This document shows positions 21,650-33,732 of a stretch of 64,000 nucleotides of DNA, piece after piece. This stretch comes from Adenophora triphylla var. japonica. Lineage: Eukaryota > Streptophyta > Magnoliopsida > Asterales > Campanulaceae. The notes under the pieces were generated by a model. The model saw only the letters and a list, made by a program, of their open reading frames with translations. It was not told the origin of the DNA and did no database searches. A program made the position numbers and the translations under genes. Each line of letters begins with the position of its first letter. The first letter of the stretch is position 1. The DNA is taken from contig JAFEMH010002561.1 in NCBI GenBank assembly GCA_022495995.1, positions 2,501-66,500 of the forward strand, given 5' to 3'.

Positions 21650-24600
21650 ATGGATTCAAATGGAATGGATCAAAATGGGGATTACAGTGATGATATGTCA
21701 TTTGAGCCATCGGTTTCTTTAAACTCATATACAACTGGTGTGTATGGAGAGCCAGAGGTATCTCCTCGTGTTGGCAACCAGTATCAGGTTGAGATTCCAC
21801 CCCTTATTTCAGAATCAGAATATATATCATACACAAAAAACCCACTTGAAGAAGAAAACAAAGGCGGACCATCCGATTTTGTGATGGGATTACCCATATC
21901 AATTATATGGGTAAATCAAGAAATTAAACCCATTAAATCTGAAAAGATTGAATTTTTGTGTGATTTGAAGCATTCTTCCAAGAAAAGCAGGCGGTCTGAA
22001 AATAATGTTGAGTCATTTGATGTTGGATTAAAAGTTGAGAACATGGAAACTGATGAGCTGGAAGAGAAAAAAGTTCAGGTCATAGGCTTTCTAGTTCCTG
22101 GTTCTTATGGTGAGTCATGGAGCGCTATTGAAAAGGCTAGTTTTCTGCTTGGATTGTATATTTTCCACAAGAACTTTGTTCGAGTCAAAAAGTTTGTTGA
22201 AACTAAAAAGATAGGAGAAATGTTGTTATTTTACTATGGGAAGTTCTATCGGACTGCTGAATATCGGAGATGGTCAGGTTGCCGGAAAGGTAAAATGAGA
22301 AAGTGTGCTTTGGGCCAAAGATTGTTTAGTGGATTGAGGCAACAGGAATTGCTATCTCGTTTGGTTCGAGGTATATCAGAGGACCTTCAAAATGCCTTGA
22401 TTCAGGTATTTGTTGAAATTGTTTTTCGTAATTTCACTGCTTTTATGTTATATTTAGCCAATGTGGTACATAAGATCATGGATCCACACACACACACATG
22501 CAGACATGAATACTTCAAATATCTACACATGGAGGTATTACAGTTGAATACATTTTTTTGTTCTGTATTCATGACCAAGATCTTTAATGCTTTCAATGGT
22601 TTGATTGAAAATTTGCTTATGTTTTCCCATTTTTTCATGCTTTGTTTAGAGGGAATATATGTATTTTAAAGTAATACCGAAAAATGATAGTGTCCTACCC
22701 CGATTATAGGGGAAAAAGGCTTTGTTGTTATTGATGTAGTATCAGAAAATGATAGTTTAGTAAGATTGCTTATCTTTAATAAGAAAGATCCAACTGTTTG
22801 AGATTCATTATATTCCTATATTATATATTTTGGTTGAGTGACAATTAGAAGGTTTCTATTATATAATCGTATAGTAGCTTATAACTTCTATTTTCTGGAG
22901 AATGAAGATCTTCTAATGCCAATGATTATTTGTGTTTGAACCATAGTATGCTAGACATTCTGAAACCTCATTTTTTTTATAAATATCTCCCTCCGTCCCA
23001 TTAAGATGTTCCCATTTGCCATTTTTGTTTGTACCCAAAAGATAGTCTCATTTTCATAAATGTTAGGTTAATATGATTGAATTTCGAAACTGCCAACCAA
23101 GAAAGAAGAGGATGAGAGCCAACCAAGGAAAGAGGGACTAATGAAGTAATAAGGTTAGTGATGGAAATGAAAATAGATTGTTCAAATGTTTGAATAATCA
23201 AATGGGACTATCCTATGGGACGGAGGGAGTATTTCAGTTATTTCGAAACACAGATATCCCAAATTTTCTTATAACTATTTTGGTCTCTTGTGTTTGATTG
23301 AAACACACACCTGTCTTTAAATACATGTGACATATTGCACTCGTTGTTCTATAAGATGGATGCAAAAAGGGACAATGATTTTCCTGGCTCCTTTCTGGAC
23401 TTTCACTAAGGGAGGGTTTTTTTTTTTTTTTTGGAGTTCCTTTATTGTACTTAAGACAGGATTGATTTGCTGCCATTTCTTAGTTCAGATCTTATTTGAG
23501 TCCCTTCTTGTTTTTTGTTCTAACAGACTATTTGTCCATCCTTTGCAAGGTCTCCTCTTACTCCTAAAACTTCTTAGTATCTTTCCCTACTAAGTTCATT
23601 CAGAGTGATGAACAATGGGTAAGAACTAAAGACAGTTAGGCTCCGTTTGTTTCGCGTAAAACGACTTCTGGAAAATGATTTCCCGTAAAATGTTTTCCGG
23701 AAAATGACATAAACTGTGAGTTCACATAGAACATGCATAACCATTAGATGAGTCTAGCATGTTCTATGTGAACTCACAGTTTTCAAATAGTTATTTGGTC
23801 TTGGTGTGTGTGTATATATATATTTGGATGAAGGCTGCTTATACTATCATATTTTTTAATTAGGGCTCCTTTCTTTGATGATAGACAAGCTCATGACATG
23901 GAAATCAAATTAAATTTTAGTAGTTTATGCCCATTGATTGATTTGCAGGTGTCAAAGACATTTAGAGATGGGAAAATCTCACTAGAAGAATATACCTTCT
24001 ATCTGAAAAATATGGTTGGAACGAACACTCTTATAGATGCAGTAGGAATTGGTCGAGGGAAGCAAGATCTTACGGGTCCCTCCATAGAACCTTCCAAAGC
24101 AAATCAAGCCATTCATATTCGCCCCGAGGTCCCAATTGGCAAAGCTTGTTCTTCCCTTGGTCGTAGTGAAATTATCGAGTTTCTAACAGGTGATTATCGG
24201 TTAAGTAAAGCTCGATCAAATGATTTGTTCTGGGAAGCCGTTTGGCCTATTTTGGTAGACAAAGGGTGGGATGCAATACAGTCGAGTAGTTATATTTACG
24301 CTGCAAATTCCAAGCATTCTCATGTTTTTTTCGCGCCCGGTGTTCCAAAGTCCTCACGGAGGGGGTTGATTAAAGGGGAACAGTATTTTGATTCTGTAAC
24401 GGATGTATTGAATAAAATTGCTTCTGATCCGGGAATTCTTGATAAGAAAGAGGAGGAAATGAAAGTTGAAGATGTTAATGATGATGATTTGCCTGAAAGA
24501 AGACGCCATTGTTATCTCCAGCCTCGAACACCTAGTTGGAGCACAGATGTGATGACTTTTACTGTTGTGGATACAAGTTTGACTAACGGAAAGACTTACG

Positions 24601-25466
24601 AGTTGAGAAATTTGAAAGATCTGCATGTGGAAGTTTCTAGAAAGTTGACCTCGAGAAGCCAATCAGGTGAAGACACTCCTGAAGTATCGACTGATGAATC
24701 TGACTGTGCAGCATATCCAATGTCCGAGGAACAAGATAACAAGAATGTCAAGAAGTTAACGAGGGCAAGATCGGAAAATGGGACTTTCACCAAAAGGAAA
24801 GATCTTGAAGCCGAAACCTCATCAGCTCATGGGATTGGGTCCAATATGATCAAGAAACCCAAAAAAGACCATATTGCCTCTGTTGGAAAACGGCGTAGGA
24901 GATTATCTGCTTGCACCAAAGAAGCATCCAGTCAAGGTGTGGTCAATTTGACCCGCCCAAGTTCAGAAACTCCTGAAATAAGTGAAAATGTCCGTTCTCA
25001 TGAAGGGTCTTCTCAAGTTAAGCTGTCCGCCACCAGTTCAAACGAGAGCTTTGAAGAACGGGCTCAAGACAACAAACCTAATGACCGGCCTCTTTTCGAT
25101 CTGAACTATCCAGCAGACCCCCTGGACTTTGGCTGCAATGACTTTGTGATAGAAGTGGCTAATACCCAAAATGCCCCTAGTGAACAGACAGAACCCATGG
25201 CTGGAACTGAAGCTAACAATGTTGAGGAGGAGCAAGTTAACCTGAACTCTAGAAGACAGAGTTCAAGAAACAGACCGCCTACTGCAAGAGCCTTGGAAGC
25301 TTTTGCTCATGGGTTCTTGTCGGTAACTAGGAGGGGTAGAGGGGAAACTTCACGCTCAAGATCAAGAAGGTCCATACATTCCCAAGAGGAGGCTAGGGGT
25401 AGTGGTGGCACAAGTGGTGATGCTAATGGTACAGAGAGCAACATCTCTATGGATGGAGAGATTTGA
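21650..25466 (+). CDS. SANT-domain nuclear protein (HDA6-complex SANT family-like)
   Basis: Coding exons are 21650-22405 (252 codons) and 23949-25466 (505 codons plus stop), joined in phase 0 for a 757-residue protein. The ATG is the first base of exon 2. Residues about 155-205 form a SANT/MYB-like domain (SWSAIEKASFLLGLYIF onward). Residues 322-363 carry a conserved block (GRSEIIEFLTGDYRLSKARS, FWEAVWP) found C-terminal to the SANT domain in this plant family. A basic stretch at 554-570 (KKPKK...KRRRR) is a likely nuclear signal. FDLNYP at 635-640 matches a DLNxxP EAR-type repression motif, and a conserved RRQSSRNRPPTARALEAF block sits at 687-704. Arabidopsis relatives such as At2g47820 and At1g09050 are, from memory, partners of HDA6 and a domesticated Harbinger transposase in histone deacetylation. 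The identity is strong at family level; the role here is inferred. The intron 22406-23948 holds a Stowaway MITE and a perfect hairpin. Confidence 0.9.
22984..23231. mobile_element. Stowaway MITE in the SANT gene intron
   Basis: TATCTCCCTCCGTCCCATT at the left and ATGGGACGGAGGGAGTA at the right; 248 bp, inside intron 22406-23948. Confidence 0.85.
23640..23706. mobile_element. Truncated PIF/Harbinger-like MITE end
   Basis: GGCTCCGTTTGTTTCGCG followed by GGAAAATG-type motifs matches the left end of the element at 18611. It is preceded by TTA. No partner right end is found, so it is a remnant. Confidence 0.6.
23711..23782. repeat. Perfect 26-bp inverted repeat with 20-nt loop, intronic
   Basis: The arms 23711-23736 and 23757-23782 are exact reverse complements (starting AAACTGTGAGTTCACATAGA). 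In the pre-mRNA they would form a strong hairpin within the second intron of the SANT-domain gene. Confidence 0.95.
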
Positions 25467-25644
25467 GCAAATCTTGGAAAAATGGGTTTTCATTGAATCC
25501 TGCCAAACAAGTCTCTGCAAGCTTAAAGGCCAAATGAGTGTGTATTGGAAAATTGCTATTTCAGACTTCAATGTCGACCAGAAACGACGTAACATTCTTG
25601 TGCTCTTCTTTTTCGGTTTGATCAGTCTATAACAGATAATCCGT

Positions 25645-25650
25645 AATAAA
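25645..25650 (+). terminator. Candidate poly(A) signal of the SANT-domain gene
   Basis: AATAAA about 180 bp after the stop codon. It is a plausible near-upstream element, but cleavage is unproven. Confidence 0.4.
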
Positions 25651-26060
25651 CAAGAGATTTGACAAATGTTGAATCAAAATTTGTCATCGGGTTTCATTTT
25701 TTTTTTCAAGATTGGAGTTCTTGGATGTGGTATGGAATGGTCTGTTAACCAAACCTGACAGCAGCAGCAGAAGAAGAAGAAGAAGAAGAAGAATAGTGAT
25801 GTAGCAAAATGGCTGTTGCATCTGGTGAAACAATAATGCTGCTTGTAAATCAAAATTTAACTTATTTTTTTTTTTATTTGCTAGATAAAGTTTAGAACAT
25901 TTTAGAATGTATTTTTTTTTTTTCCTTCTGTTTTTTAGGTGAATATTGTTACTCAAATGCTCTTGATATGCTACTTACTACCTTCATCCTATAGAAGAGC
26001 TTTAGTTTGACTTTTAAAGTCAATTTTGACTATTTTTTGATGAATCTGATATGAATATAA
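25651..26060. other. 3' flank with AAG-type microsatellite
   Basis: AT-rich flank with a CAG/AAG trinucleotide run at about 25759-25792. No gene is seen. Confidence 0.5.
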
Positions 26061-26063
26061 AGC

Positions 26064-26478
26064 ATCCTCCCTCCGTCTTATTAAAAAGTTATCTCGAACG
26101 AAAACTAACAAAAGCGTTAAAAAGTTATTTCGAACTTATCTCTAATGAAAACTAAGAAAAATGTTAAAAAGTTGTCTCGAACTTATTATCTCGAACGAAA
26201 ACTAAGAAAAGTGTTATTAATATTGATATTGTGCATATGAAGGAGAGAAATTGGGATATGAAATGGTAAGAAGGCTGCTATAAACTGGGATATGAAATAG
26301 TAAATGAATATTCCCTCCCACTCGAAAAGGCATAAAATTAACATTGCACGGAAATTAAAAGAAGAGTGTATAGCATAGTAAATGTTGTGAGTATAAAAAT
26401 GATGTACGAGAAAAAGTAAGGTAGAGTAAAGAAGTATTATAAAAAAATAGAAAATATGACTTTCCAATAAGACGGAAT
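26064..26478. mobile_element. Eroded Stowaway-like MITE
   Basis: The left TCCGTCTTATTAAAAAGT and the right ACTTTCCAATAAGACGGA pair as inverted repeats. Inside, a 40-50 bp motif (AGTTATCTCGAACGAAAACT) is repeated two to three times. Confidence 0.55.
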
Positions 26479-26576
26479 ATTATGTGTGATTCTGTGTTAG
26501 TCCGTTATAAATTTTATAGTACACCTAAATTATACTCCCTCAGTCCCAAAAAAAAAAGCCAAAATTTTATAAAAAA

Positions 26577-26989
26577 TACACTCTCCGTTTCAGACCAAGG
26601 GTCTTAGGGGAGTATTTCACGATTTTTAAGAAAATTTTAAAAAAAATGAATAAAAAATTGAAAATGGGTAGAAGATTAGAGGAGAGAGAATGTAAAAGTT
26701 AAAAATATTTAATTTGAGAGAGAATGAGTGGGAGAAATAGTAAGTTAATGAATGATTTTTTTGTAGGAGAGAGAATGAGTGGGAGGAATAGTAAGTTAAT
26801 GATTGTTTTTTTTGTAAATATGTTAAAATTATAAGGATATAATGAATGGTTTTTTTGTAAATATATAAACATTATGAGGGTATAAATGTCCGAAACACTG
26901 TTCACATATTTTCATTTATAGAATGGGACTCTTGGTCTGGGACGGACCAAAAGGGAAAGTAGGACTCTTGGTCTGGGACGAAGGGAGTA
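26577..26989. mobile_element. Stowaway-like MITE with duplicated right end
   Basis: The left CTCTCCGTTTCAGACCAAGG pairs with GGTCTGGGACGAAGGGAGTA at the right. A second copy of the right-end motif sits just inside (about 26929). An unpaired left end, CTCCCTCAGTCCC, lies upstream near 26533. Confidence 0.65.
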
Positions 26990-27002
26990 AGTGTTTTTTT
27001 TG

Positions 27003-27430
27003 TAATAAAAAAAACGTAAAAATATGTCAGTGTAAAGAGTGTTAGTGCATGTATTATTAAGTGACAGTGTAAAAAAGTGTCAGTATTAGTGTAACAAAAT
27101 GTCAGTGTAAAAAAGTGTCAGTTCATGTATTATTAAGTGTCAGTGTTAGTGTAAAAAAATATCAGTGTTAGTGTAAAAAAACGTCAGTGTAAAGAGTGTG
27201 AGAACATGTATTATTAAATGTCAGTGTTAGTGTAAAAAAATCTCAGTATTAGTGTAAAAAAATCGAGTATGAAGAGTGTCAGTACATGTATTATTAAGTG
27301 CAGTATAAATGTCAATGCAGGGTAAAAAAGTGTCAGTGTTAGTATAAAAAAATGTCAGTGAAAAAAAGTGTCAGTGCATGTATTATTAAGTGTCAGTGTA
27401 AAAATGATTTTTTCTTAAGTTTTTTTTTTT
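27003..27430. repeat. Dispersed minisatellite element, locus 2
   Basis: Units of the type GTGTCAGTGTTAGTGTAAAA and GTGCATGTATTATTAAGTG repeat irregularly, in the reverse orientation of locus 1. The right flank, TTCTTAAGTTTTTTTT, matches the reverse complement of the locus 1 flank. Confidence 0.75.
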
Positions 27431-27683
27431 TTAAAACTACTATAAGACCAACTTACAAAAAAAATGTCCAAAAAGATATTCAAATCAAGAGTAAATTTAG
27501 AAAAAAAAAATTAAATATTCATTTTATAAGAGAGAGGCGGTAATATATTTTGAATGACATTAGTTTTTTTATTCGGTTAATTTCAAAAATCAAAATAAAG
27601 AGTTTTTATGTAAAATAAATTAATTAAAACATAAAAATAAAAATAGAAGTTTGGGCAATCTAATACAGATTCGAGTCTTAGAA
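27431..27683. other. AT-rich DNA before the Helitron array
   Basis: No gene is seen. The sequence ends in A, directly before the first TCTACT terminus. Confidence 0.5.
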
Positions 27684-30600
27684 TCTACTATATATAATAG
27701 CAAAAGTTTTTCAAGCTCCTAGAAAACTCCAAGTGGCACAATATCATTGGTCAATCTTTCCATCATCCCTCAATCACAATCATCCATTTGAAATTCAATT
27801 AGTAACTTTTAAAATTTATAGGGGTTGATTTTATACAATAAATTAGTTAAAATGAAAATGGGTTGAAGCACAAATAATTGTCTTACAAAAAGAGCAATTG
27901 CAAAATGAAAAAAACTTTAATAATCAAGAAAGAAAAAATCTAATGCACAAAAGAAAATCAATATCAATATAAAAACATACGAAAAAATAAAATGCAAATA
28001 AAAAACGAAAATTAAAATTCTAATAATTAAAAAGTGAAAGAAACATTCACAAACATAAAAGAAATAGAAAAAAGCAAGAAATAAAATCAAAATAAAGATG
28101 AAAATTTATAAATAAAAGTTAAATTAAATTAAAATCAAAATCAAAATCAAAATCAAAATCAAAATCAAAATCAAAATCAAAATCAAAATCAAAATCAAAA
28201 TCAAAATCAAAATCAAAATCAAAATCAAAATCAAAATCAAAATAATAAACACAAACATAAATATAAAAAATAAATCCTAATCAAAATAAGCCAAAAGAGA
28301 TTATAAAGAAGGCACTCACAAATTTGAAAAAAGAATAAGTTTGAGAATCTACTATATATAATAGCAATAGTTTTTCAAACTCCTAGAAAACTCCAAGTGA
28401 CACAATATCATTGGCCAATCTTTCCATCATCCACCAGTCACAATCATCCATTTAAAATTCAATTAGTAACTTTTAAAATTTTTTGGTGTTGGTTTTATAC
28501 AATAAATTAGATAAAAATGAAAATGGATTGAAGCACAAATAATTGTCTTACAAAATAAAAAAAGCAAAAGCGAAATGAAAAAAACTTTAATAATTAAGTA
28601 AGAAATAAATCTAATGCACAAAAGAAAATCAATATCAATATAAAAACATACGAAAAAATAAAATGCAAATAAAAAACGAAAATTAAAATTCTAATAATTA
28701 AAAAGTGAAAGAAACATTCACAACATAAAAGAAATAGAAAAAAGCAAGAAATAAAATCAAAATAAAGATGAAAATTTATAAAATATAAGTTAAAATTAAA
28801 ATCAAAATCAAAATCAAAATAATAAACACAAACATCTACTATATATAATAGCAAAAGTTTTTCAAGCTCCTAGAAAACTCCAAGTGGCACAATATCATTG
28901 GTCAATCTTTCCATCATCCCTCAATCACAATCATCCATTTGAAATTCAATTAGTAACTTTTAAAATTTATAGGGGTTGATTTTATACAATAAATTAGTTA
29001 AAATGAAAATGGATTGAAGCACAAATAATTGTCTTACAAAAAGAGCAATTGCAAAATGAAAAAAACTTTAATAATCAAGAAAGAAAAAAATCTAATGCAC
29101 AAAAGAAAATCAATATCAATATAAAAACATACGAAAAAATAAAATGCAAATAAAAAACGAAAATTAAAATTCTAATAATTAAAAAGTGAAAGAAACATTC
29201 ACAAACATAAAAGAAATAGAAAAAAGCAAGAAATAAAATCAAAATAAAGACGAAAATTTATAAAATAAAAGTTAAATTAAATTAAAATCAAAATCAAAAT
29301 CAAAATCAAAATCAAAATCAAAATCAAAATCAAAATCAAAATCAAAATCAAAATCAAAATCAAAATCAAAATCAAAATCAAAATCAAAATCAAAATAATA
29401 AACACAAACATAAATATAAAAAATAAATCCTAATCAAAATAAGCCAAAAGAGATTATAAAGAAGGCACTCACAAATTTGAAAAAAGAAGAAGTTTGTGAA
29501 TCTACTATATATAATAGCAATAGTTTTTCAAGCTCCTAGAAAACTCCAAGTGACACAATATCATTGGCCAATCTTTCCATCATCCACCAGTCACAATCAT
29601 CCATTTGAAATTCAATTAGTAACTTTTAAAATTTTTAGGGGTTGGTTTTATACAATAAATTAGATAAAAATGAAAATGGATTGAAGCACAAATAATTGTC
29701 TTACAAAATAAAAAAAGCAAAAGCGAAATGAAAAAAACTTTAATACTTAAGAAAGAAAAAAATCTAATGCACAAAAGAAAATCAATATCAATATAAAAAC
29801 ATACGAAAAAATAAAATGCAAATAAAAAACGAAAATTAAAATTCTAATAATTAAAAAGTGAAAGAAACATTCACAACATAAAAGAAATAGAAAAAAGCAA
29901 GAAATAAAATCAAAATAAAGATGAAAATTTATAAAATATAATTTAAAATTAAAATCAAAATCAAAATCAAAATCAAAATAATAAACACAAACATAAATAT
30001 AAAAAACAAATCCTAATCAAAATAAGCCAAAAGAGATTATAAAGAAGTCACTCACAAATTCGAAAAAAAAAAGAGTTTGTGAATCTACTATATATAATTG
30101 AAAAAGTTTTTCAAGCTCCTAGAAAACTTCAAGTGGCACAATATCATTGGTCAATCTTTTCATCATCCACCAATCACAATCATCCATTTGAAATTCAATT
30201 AGTAACTTTTAAAATTTGTAGGGGTTGATTTTATACAATAAATTAGTTAAAAATGAAAATGGATTGAAGCACAAATAATTGTCTTACAAAAACAAAAAAA
30301 GCGAAAGCGAAATGAAAAAAACTTTAATAATTAAGAAAGAAAAAAATCTAATGCACAAAAGAAAATCAATATCAATATAACAACATACGAAAAAATAAAA
30401 TGCAAATAAAAAATGAAAATGAAAATTCTAATAATTAAAAAGTTAAAGAAACATTCACAAACATAAAAGAAATAGAAAAAAACAAGAAATAAAATCAAAA
30501 TAAAGATGAAAATTTATAAAATAAAAGTTAAAATTAAAATCAAAATCAAAATCAAAATCAAAATCAAAATAATAAACACAAACATAAATATAAAAAACAA

Positions 30601-32831
30601 ATCCTAATCAAAATAAGTCAAAAGAGATTATAAAGAAGTCACTCACAAATCGAAAAAAAAAGGAGTTAGTGAATCTACTATATATAATAGCAAAAGTTTT
30701 TCAAGCTCCTAGAAAACTCCAAGTGGCACAATATCATTGGTCAATCTTTCCATCATCCCTCAATCACAATCATCCATTTGAAATTCAATTAGTAACTTTT
30801 AAAATTTATAGGGGTTGATTTTATACAATAAATTAGTTAAAATGAAAATGGATTGAAGCACAAATAATTGTCTTACAAAAAGAGCAATTGCAAAATGAAA
30901 AAAACTTTAATAATCAAGAAAGAAAAAAATCTAATGCACAAAAGAAAATCAATATCAATATAAAAACATACGAAAAAATAAAATGCAAATAAAAACGAAA
31001 ATTAAAATTCTAATAATTAAAAAGTGAAAGAAACATTCACAAACATAAAAGAAATAGAAAAAAGCAAGAAATAAAATCAAAATAAAGACGAAAATTTATA
31101 AAATAAAAGTTAAATTAAATCAAAATCAAAATCAAAATCAAAATCAAAATCAAAATCAAAATCAAAATCAAAATCAAAATCAAAATCAAAATCAAAATCA
31201 AAATCAAAATCAAAATCAAAATCAAAATCAAAATCAAAATCAAAATCAAAATCAAAATAATAAACACAAACATAAATATAAAAAATAAATCCTAATCAAA
31301 ATAAGCCAAAAGAGATTATAAAGAAGGCACTCACAAATTCCAAAAAAGAAGAAGTTTGTGAATCTACTATATATAATAGCAATAGTTTTTCAAGCTCCTA
31401 GAAAACTCCAAGTGACACAATATCATTGGCCAATCTTTCCATCATCCACCAGTCACAATCATCCATTTGAAATTCAATTAGTAACTTTTAAAATTTTTAG
31501 GGGTTGGTTTTATACAATAAATTAGATAAAAATGAAAATGGATTGAAGCACAAATAATTGTCTTACAAAATAAAAAAAGCAAAAGCGAAATGAAAAAACT
31601 TTAATAATTAAGAAAGAAAAAAATCTAATGCACAAAAGAAAATCAATATCAATATAAAAACATACGAAAAAATAAAATGCAAATAAAAAACGAAAATTAA
31701 AATTCTAATAATTAAAAAGTGAAAGAAACATTCACAACATAAAAGAAATAGAAAAAAGCAAGAAATAAAATCAAAATAAAGATGAAAATTTATAAAATAT
31801 AAGTTAAAATTAAAATCAAAATCAAAATCAAAATCAAAATAATAAACACAAACATAAATATAAAAAACAAATCCTAATCAAAATAAGCCAAAAGAGATTA
31901 TAAAGAAGTCACTCACAAATTCGAAAAAAAAAAGAGTTTGTGAATCTACTATATATAATTGAAAAAGTTTTTCAAGCTCCTAGAAAACTCCAAGTGGCAC
32001 AATATCATTGGTCAATCTTTTCATCATCCACCAATCACAATCATCCATTTGAAATTCAATTAGTAACTTTTAAAATTTGTAGGGGTTGGTTTTATACAAT
32101 AAATTAGTTAAAAATGGAAATGGATTGAAGCACAAATAATTGTCTTACAAAAACAAAAAAAGCGAAAGCGAAATGAAAAAAACTTTAATAATTAAGAAAG
32201 AAAAAAATCTAATGCACAAAAGAAAATCAATATCAATATAAAAACATACGAAAAAATAAAATGCAAATAAAAAATGAAAATGAAAATTCTAATCATTAAA
32301 AAGTTAAAGAAACATTCACAAACATAAAAGAAATAGAAAAAAACAAGAAATAAAATCAAAATAAAGATGAAAATTTATAAAATAAAAGTTAAAATTAAAA
32401 TCAAAATCAAAATCAAAATAATAAACACAAACATAAATATAAAAAACAAATCCTAATCAAAATAAGTCAAAAGAGATTATAAAGAAGTCACTCACAAATC
32501 GAAAAAAAAGGAGTTAGTGAATCTACTATATATAATAGCAAAAAAATTTCAAACTCCTAGAAAACTACAAGTGGCACAATATCATTGGTCAATCTTTCCT
32601 TTATCCACCAATCACGATCATCCATTTGAAATTCAATTAGTAACTTTTAAATTTTGTAGGGCTTGATTTTATACAATAAATTAGTTAAAATGAAAATGGA
32701 TTGAAGCACAAATAATTTTTTTTTTATTTTACTATAAAAATATAAATTAAACGTTCAATTAATGCTAACTATTACGTTAATTTAATTAATTTCACTATGC
32801 CCCGTCGAGTATCGACAAGGCATACTGCTAA
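27684..32831 (+). mobile_element. Tandem array of Helitron 5'-end units with a single 3' end
   Basis: Nine head-to-tail units start with TCTACTATATATAAT at 27684, 28348, 28835, 29501, 30084, 30674, 31363, 31945 and 32522, spaced 487-689 bp. Each continues with a Helitron-like 5' region (CTCCAAGTGGCACAATATCA), A-rich sequence and an AAAATC microsatellite. Only the last, truncated unit has a 3' end: the hairpin GTCGA-GTA-TCGAC (about 32804-32816) then CTAA (32828-32831) before T. Three unit types recur in the order A-B, A-B-C, A-B-C, then the terminal D, so the array has a higher-order period of about 1,840-1,850 bp. No protein is encoded. Confidence 0.82.
28133..28247. repeat. AAAATC hexanucleotide tract in array unit 1
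   Basis: About 19 copies. Comparable tracts lie at about 29284-29397 (unit 3) and 31121-31258 (unit 6); other units carry only three to six copies. Confidence 0.95.
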
Positions 32832-33250
32832 TTTTTACTTTTCCTTTTGCTTATTTGTGAACATTGTTCTGTTATGTATAATACTACCTCTGTCCTAATA
32901 TGAATGTCCAAAAAAATTTAATTAGAAAGTGGCATGATAGAGCTAATTTTTGAACTTTAAAGCGTAGCTCACCTAACTCACCCAACTAAGCCTATTTTCA
33001 GTTAGATATGTGAATAAGAAAATTATACTTTTTTTATCTAACATCAGCAATGATATGATTTTGTTATCGTTATTGTTTCGTTAGTATTCTGATCAATGGT
33101 ATAAATTACTAATTTTCTGTATTTCTGAGTTTATCGTATAAAAAAATATTTGTTTGTTTTTAATATATATATATATAGGTAAACAAATCAATTTTGTTAG
33201 AATATAATTATACTTAATTATTTGATTATTTGACATAAAACATATTATTA

Positions 33251-33254
<4 letters not shown>
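32832..33254. other. AT-rich DNA with a half-MITE end
   Basis: A lone Stowaway-like left end (CTACCTCTGTCCTAATATG) lies near 32884. Nothing else is recognised. Confidence 0.45.

Positions 33255-33318
<64 letters not shown>
33255..33318. repeat. TA microsatellite
   Basis: About 32 TA repeats directly before the helicase remnant. Confidence 0.95.
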
Positions 33319-33320
<2 letters not shown>

Positions 33321-33323
33321 TAC

Positions 33324-33670
33324 ATTGTCGAGGCGGTAATGTTGTCCGGAAAGAATGTTGGTAAGAAGGTGTTGATACCGAGGATGATTATGTCACCTTC
33401 TGATACAATAAAATTCCCGATTAGGTTTCAACGGAGACAATTTTCACTGACCGTTTCTTTTGCAATGACGATAAATAAAAGTCAGGTTTAGTCGCTCGCT
33501 CATGTTGCCTTTTTCTTCCAAGACCAGTATTTAGTCATGGACAATTATATGTTGCTTTTTCTAGAGTAACTACAAGGAAAGGACTTAAAGTGCTTATATG
33601 TAATAGTCATGAACAGTCAGATGATACGACTACAAATGTTGTGTACAAAGAAGTTTTCGACAAGTTGTAA
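33324..33670 (+). pseudogene. Helitron helicase (PIF1-type) C-terminal fragment
   Basis: The reading gives GKNVGKKVLIPRMIM, then FPIRFQRRQFSLTVSFAMTI and NKSQ. After one frameshift near 33486 it gives LPRPVFSHGQLYVAFSRVTT followed by RKGLKVLICN and a stop at 33668-33670. These are conserved C-terminal motifs (including the motif VI region QLYVAFSR) of the PIF1-family helicase of plant RepHel proteins. About 115 codons remain; the Rep nuclease and helicase N-terminus are absent. Apart from the frameshift the sequence is well kept. The Helitron 3' end follows at 33733-33771. Confidence 0.88.
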
Positions 33671-33732
33671 TATATTACATAAAATTATCTCAATAATTTT
33701 TTGAATTGTATTTACATTTAACTTTTACCTCA

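Noticed and set aside
22406..22669. Continuation of the SANT-domain reading frame past 22405
   Set aside because: The open frame runs into an intron: CAG|GTATTT is a donor, the family homology stops there, and it resumes exactly at 23949.
21650..22669. Single-exon 339-residue gene
   Set aside because: It is replaced by the two-exon model; phase-0 joining gives a full-length family protein of 757 residues.
27684..32831. CRISPR-like array of regular repeats
   Set aside because: The units are about 500-690 bp long with Helitron ends, there are no short unique spacers, and the DNA is from a plant nucleus.
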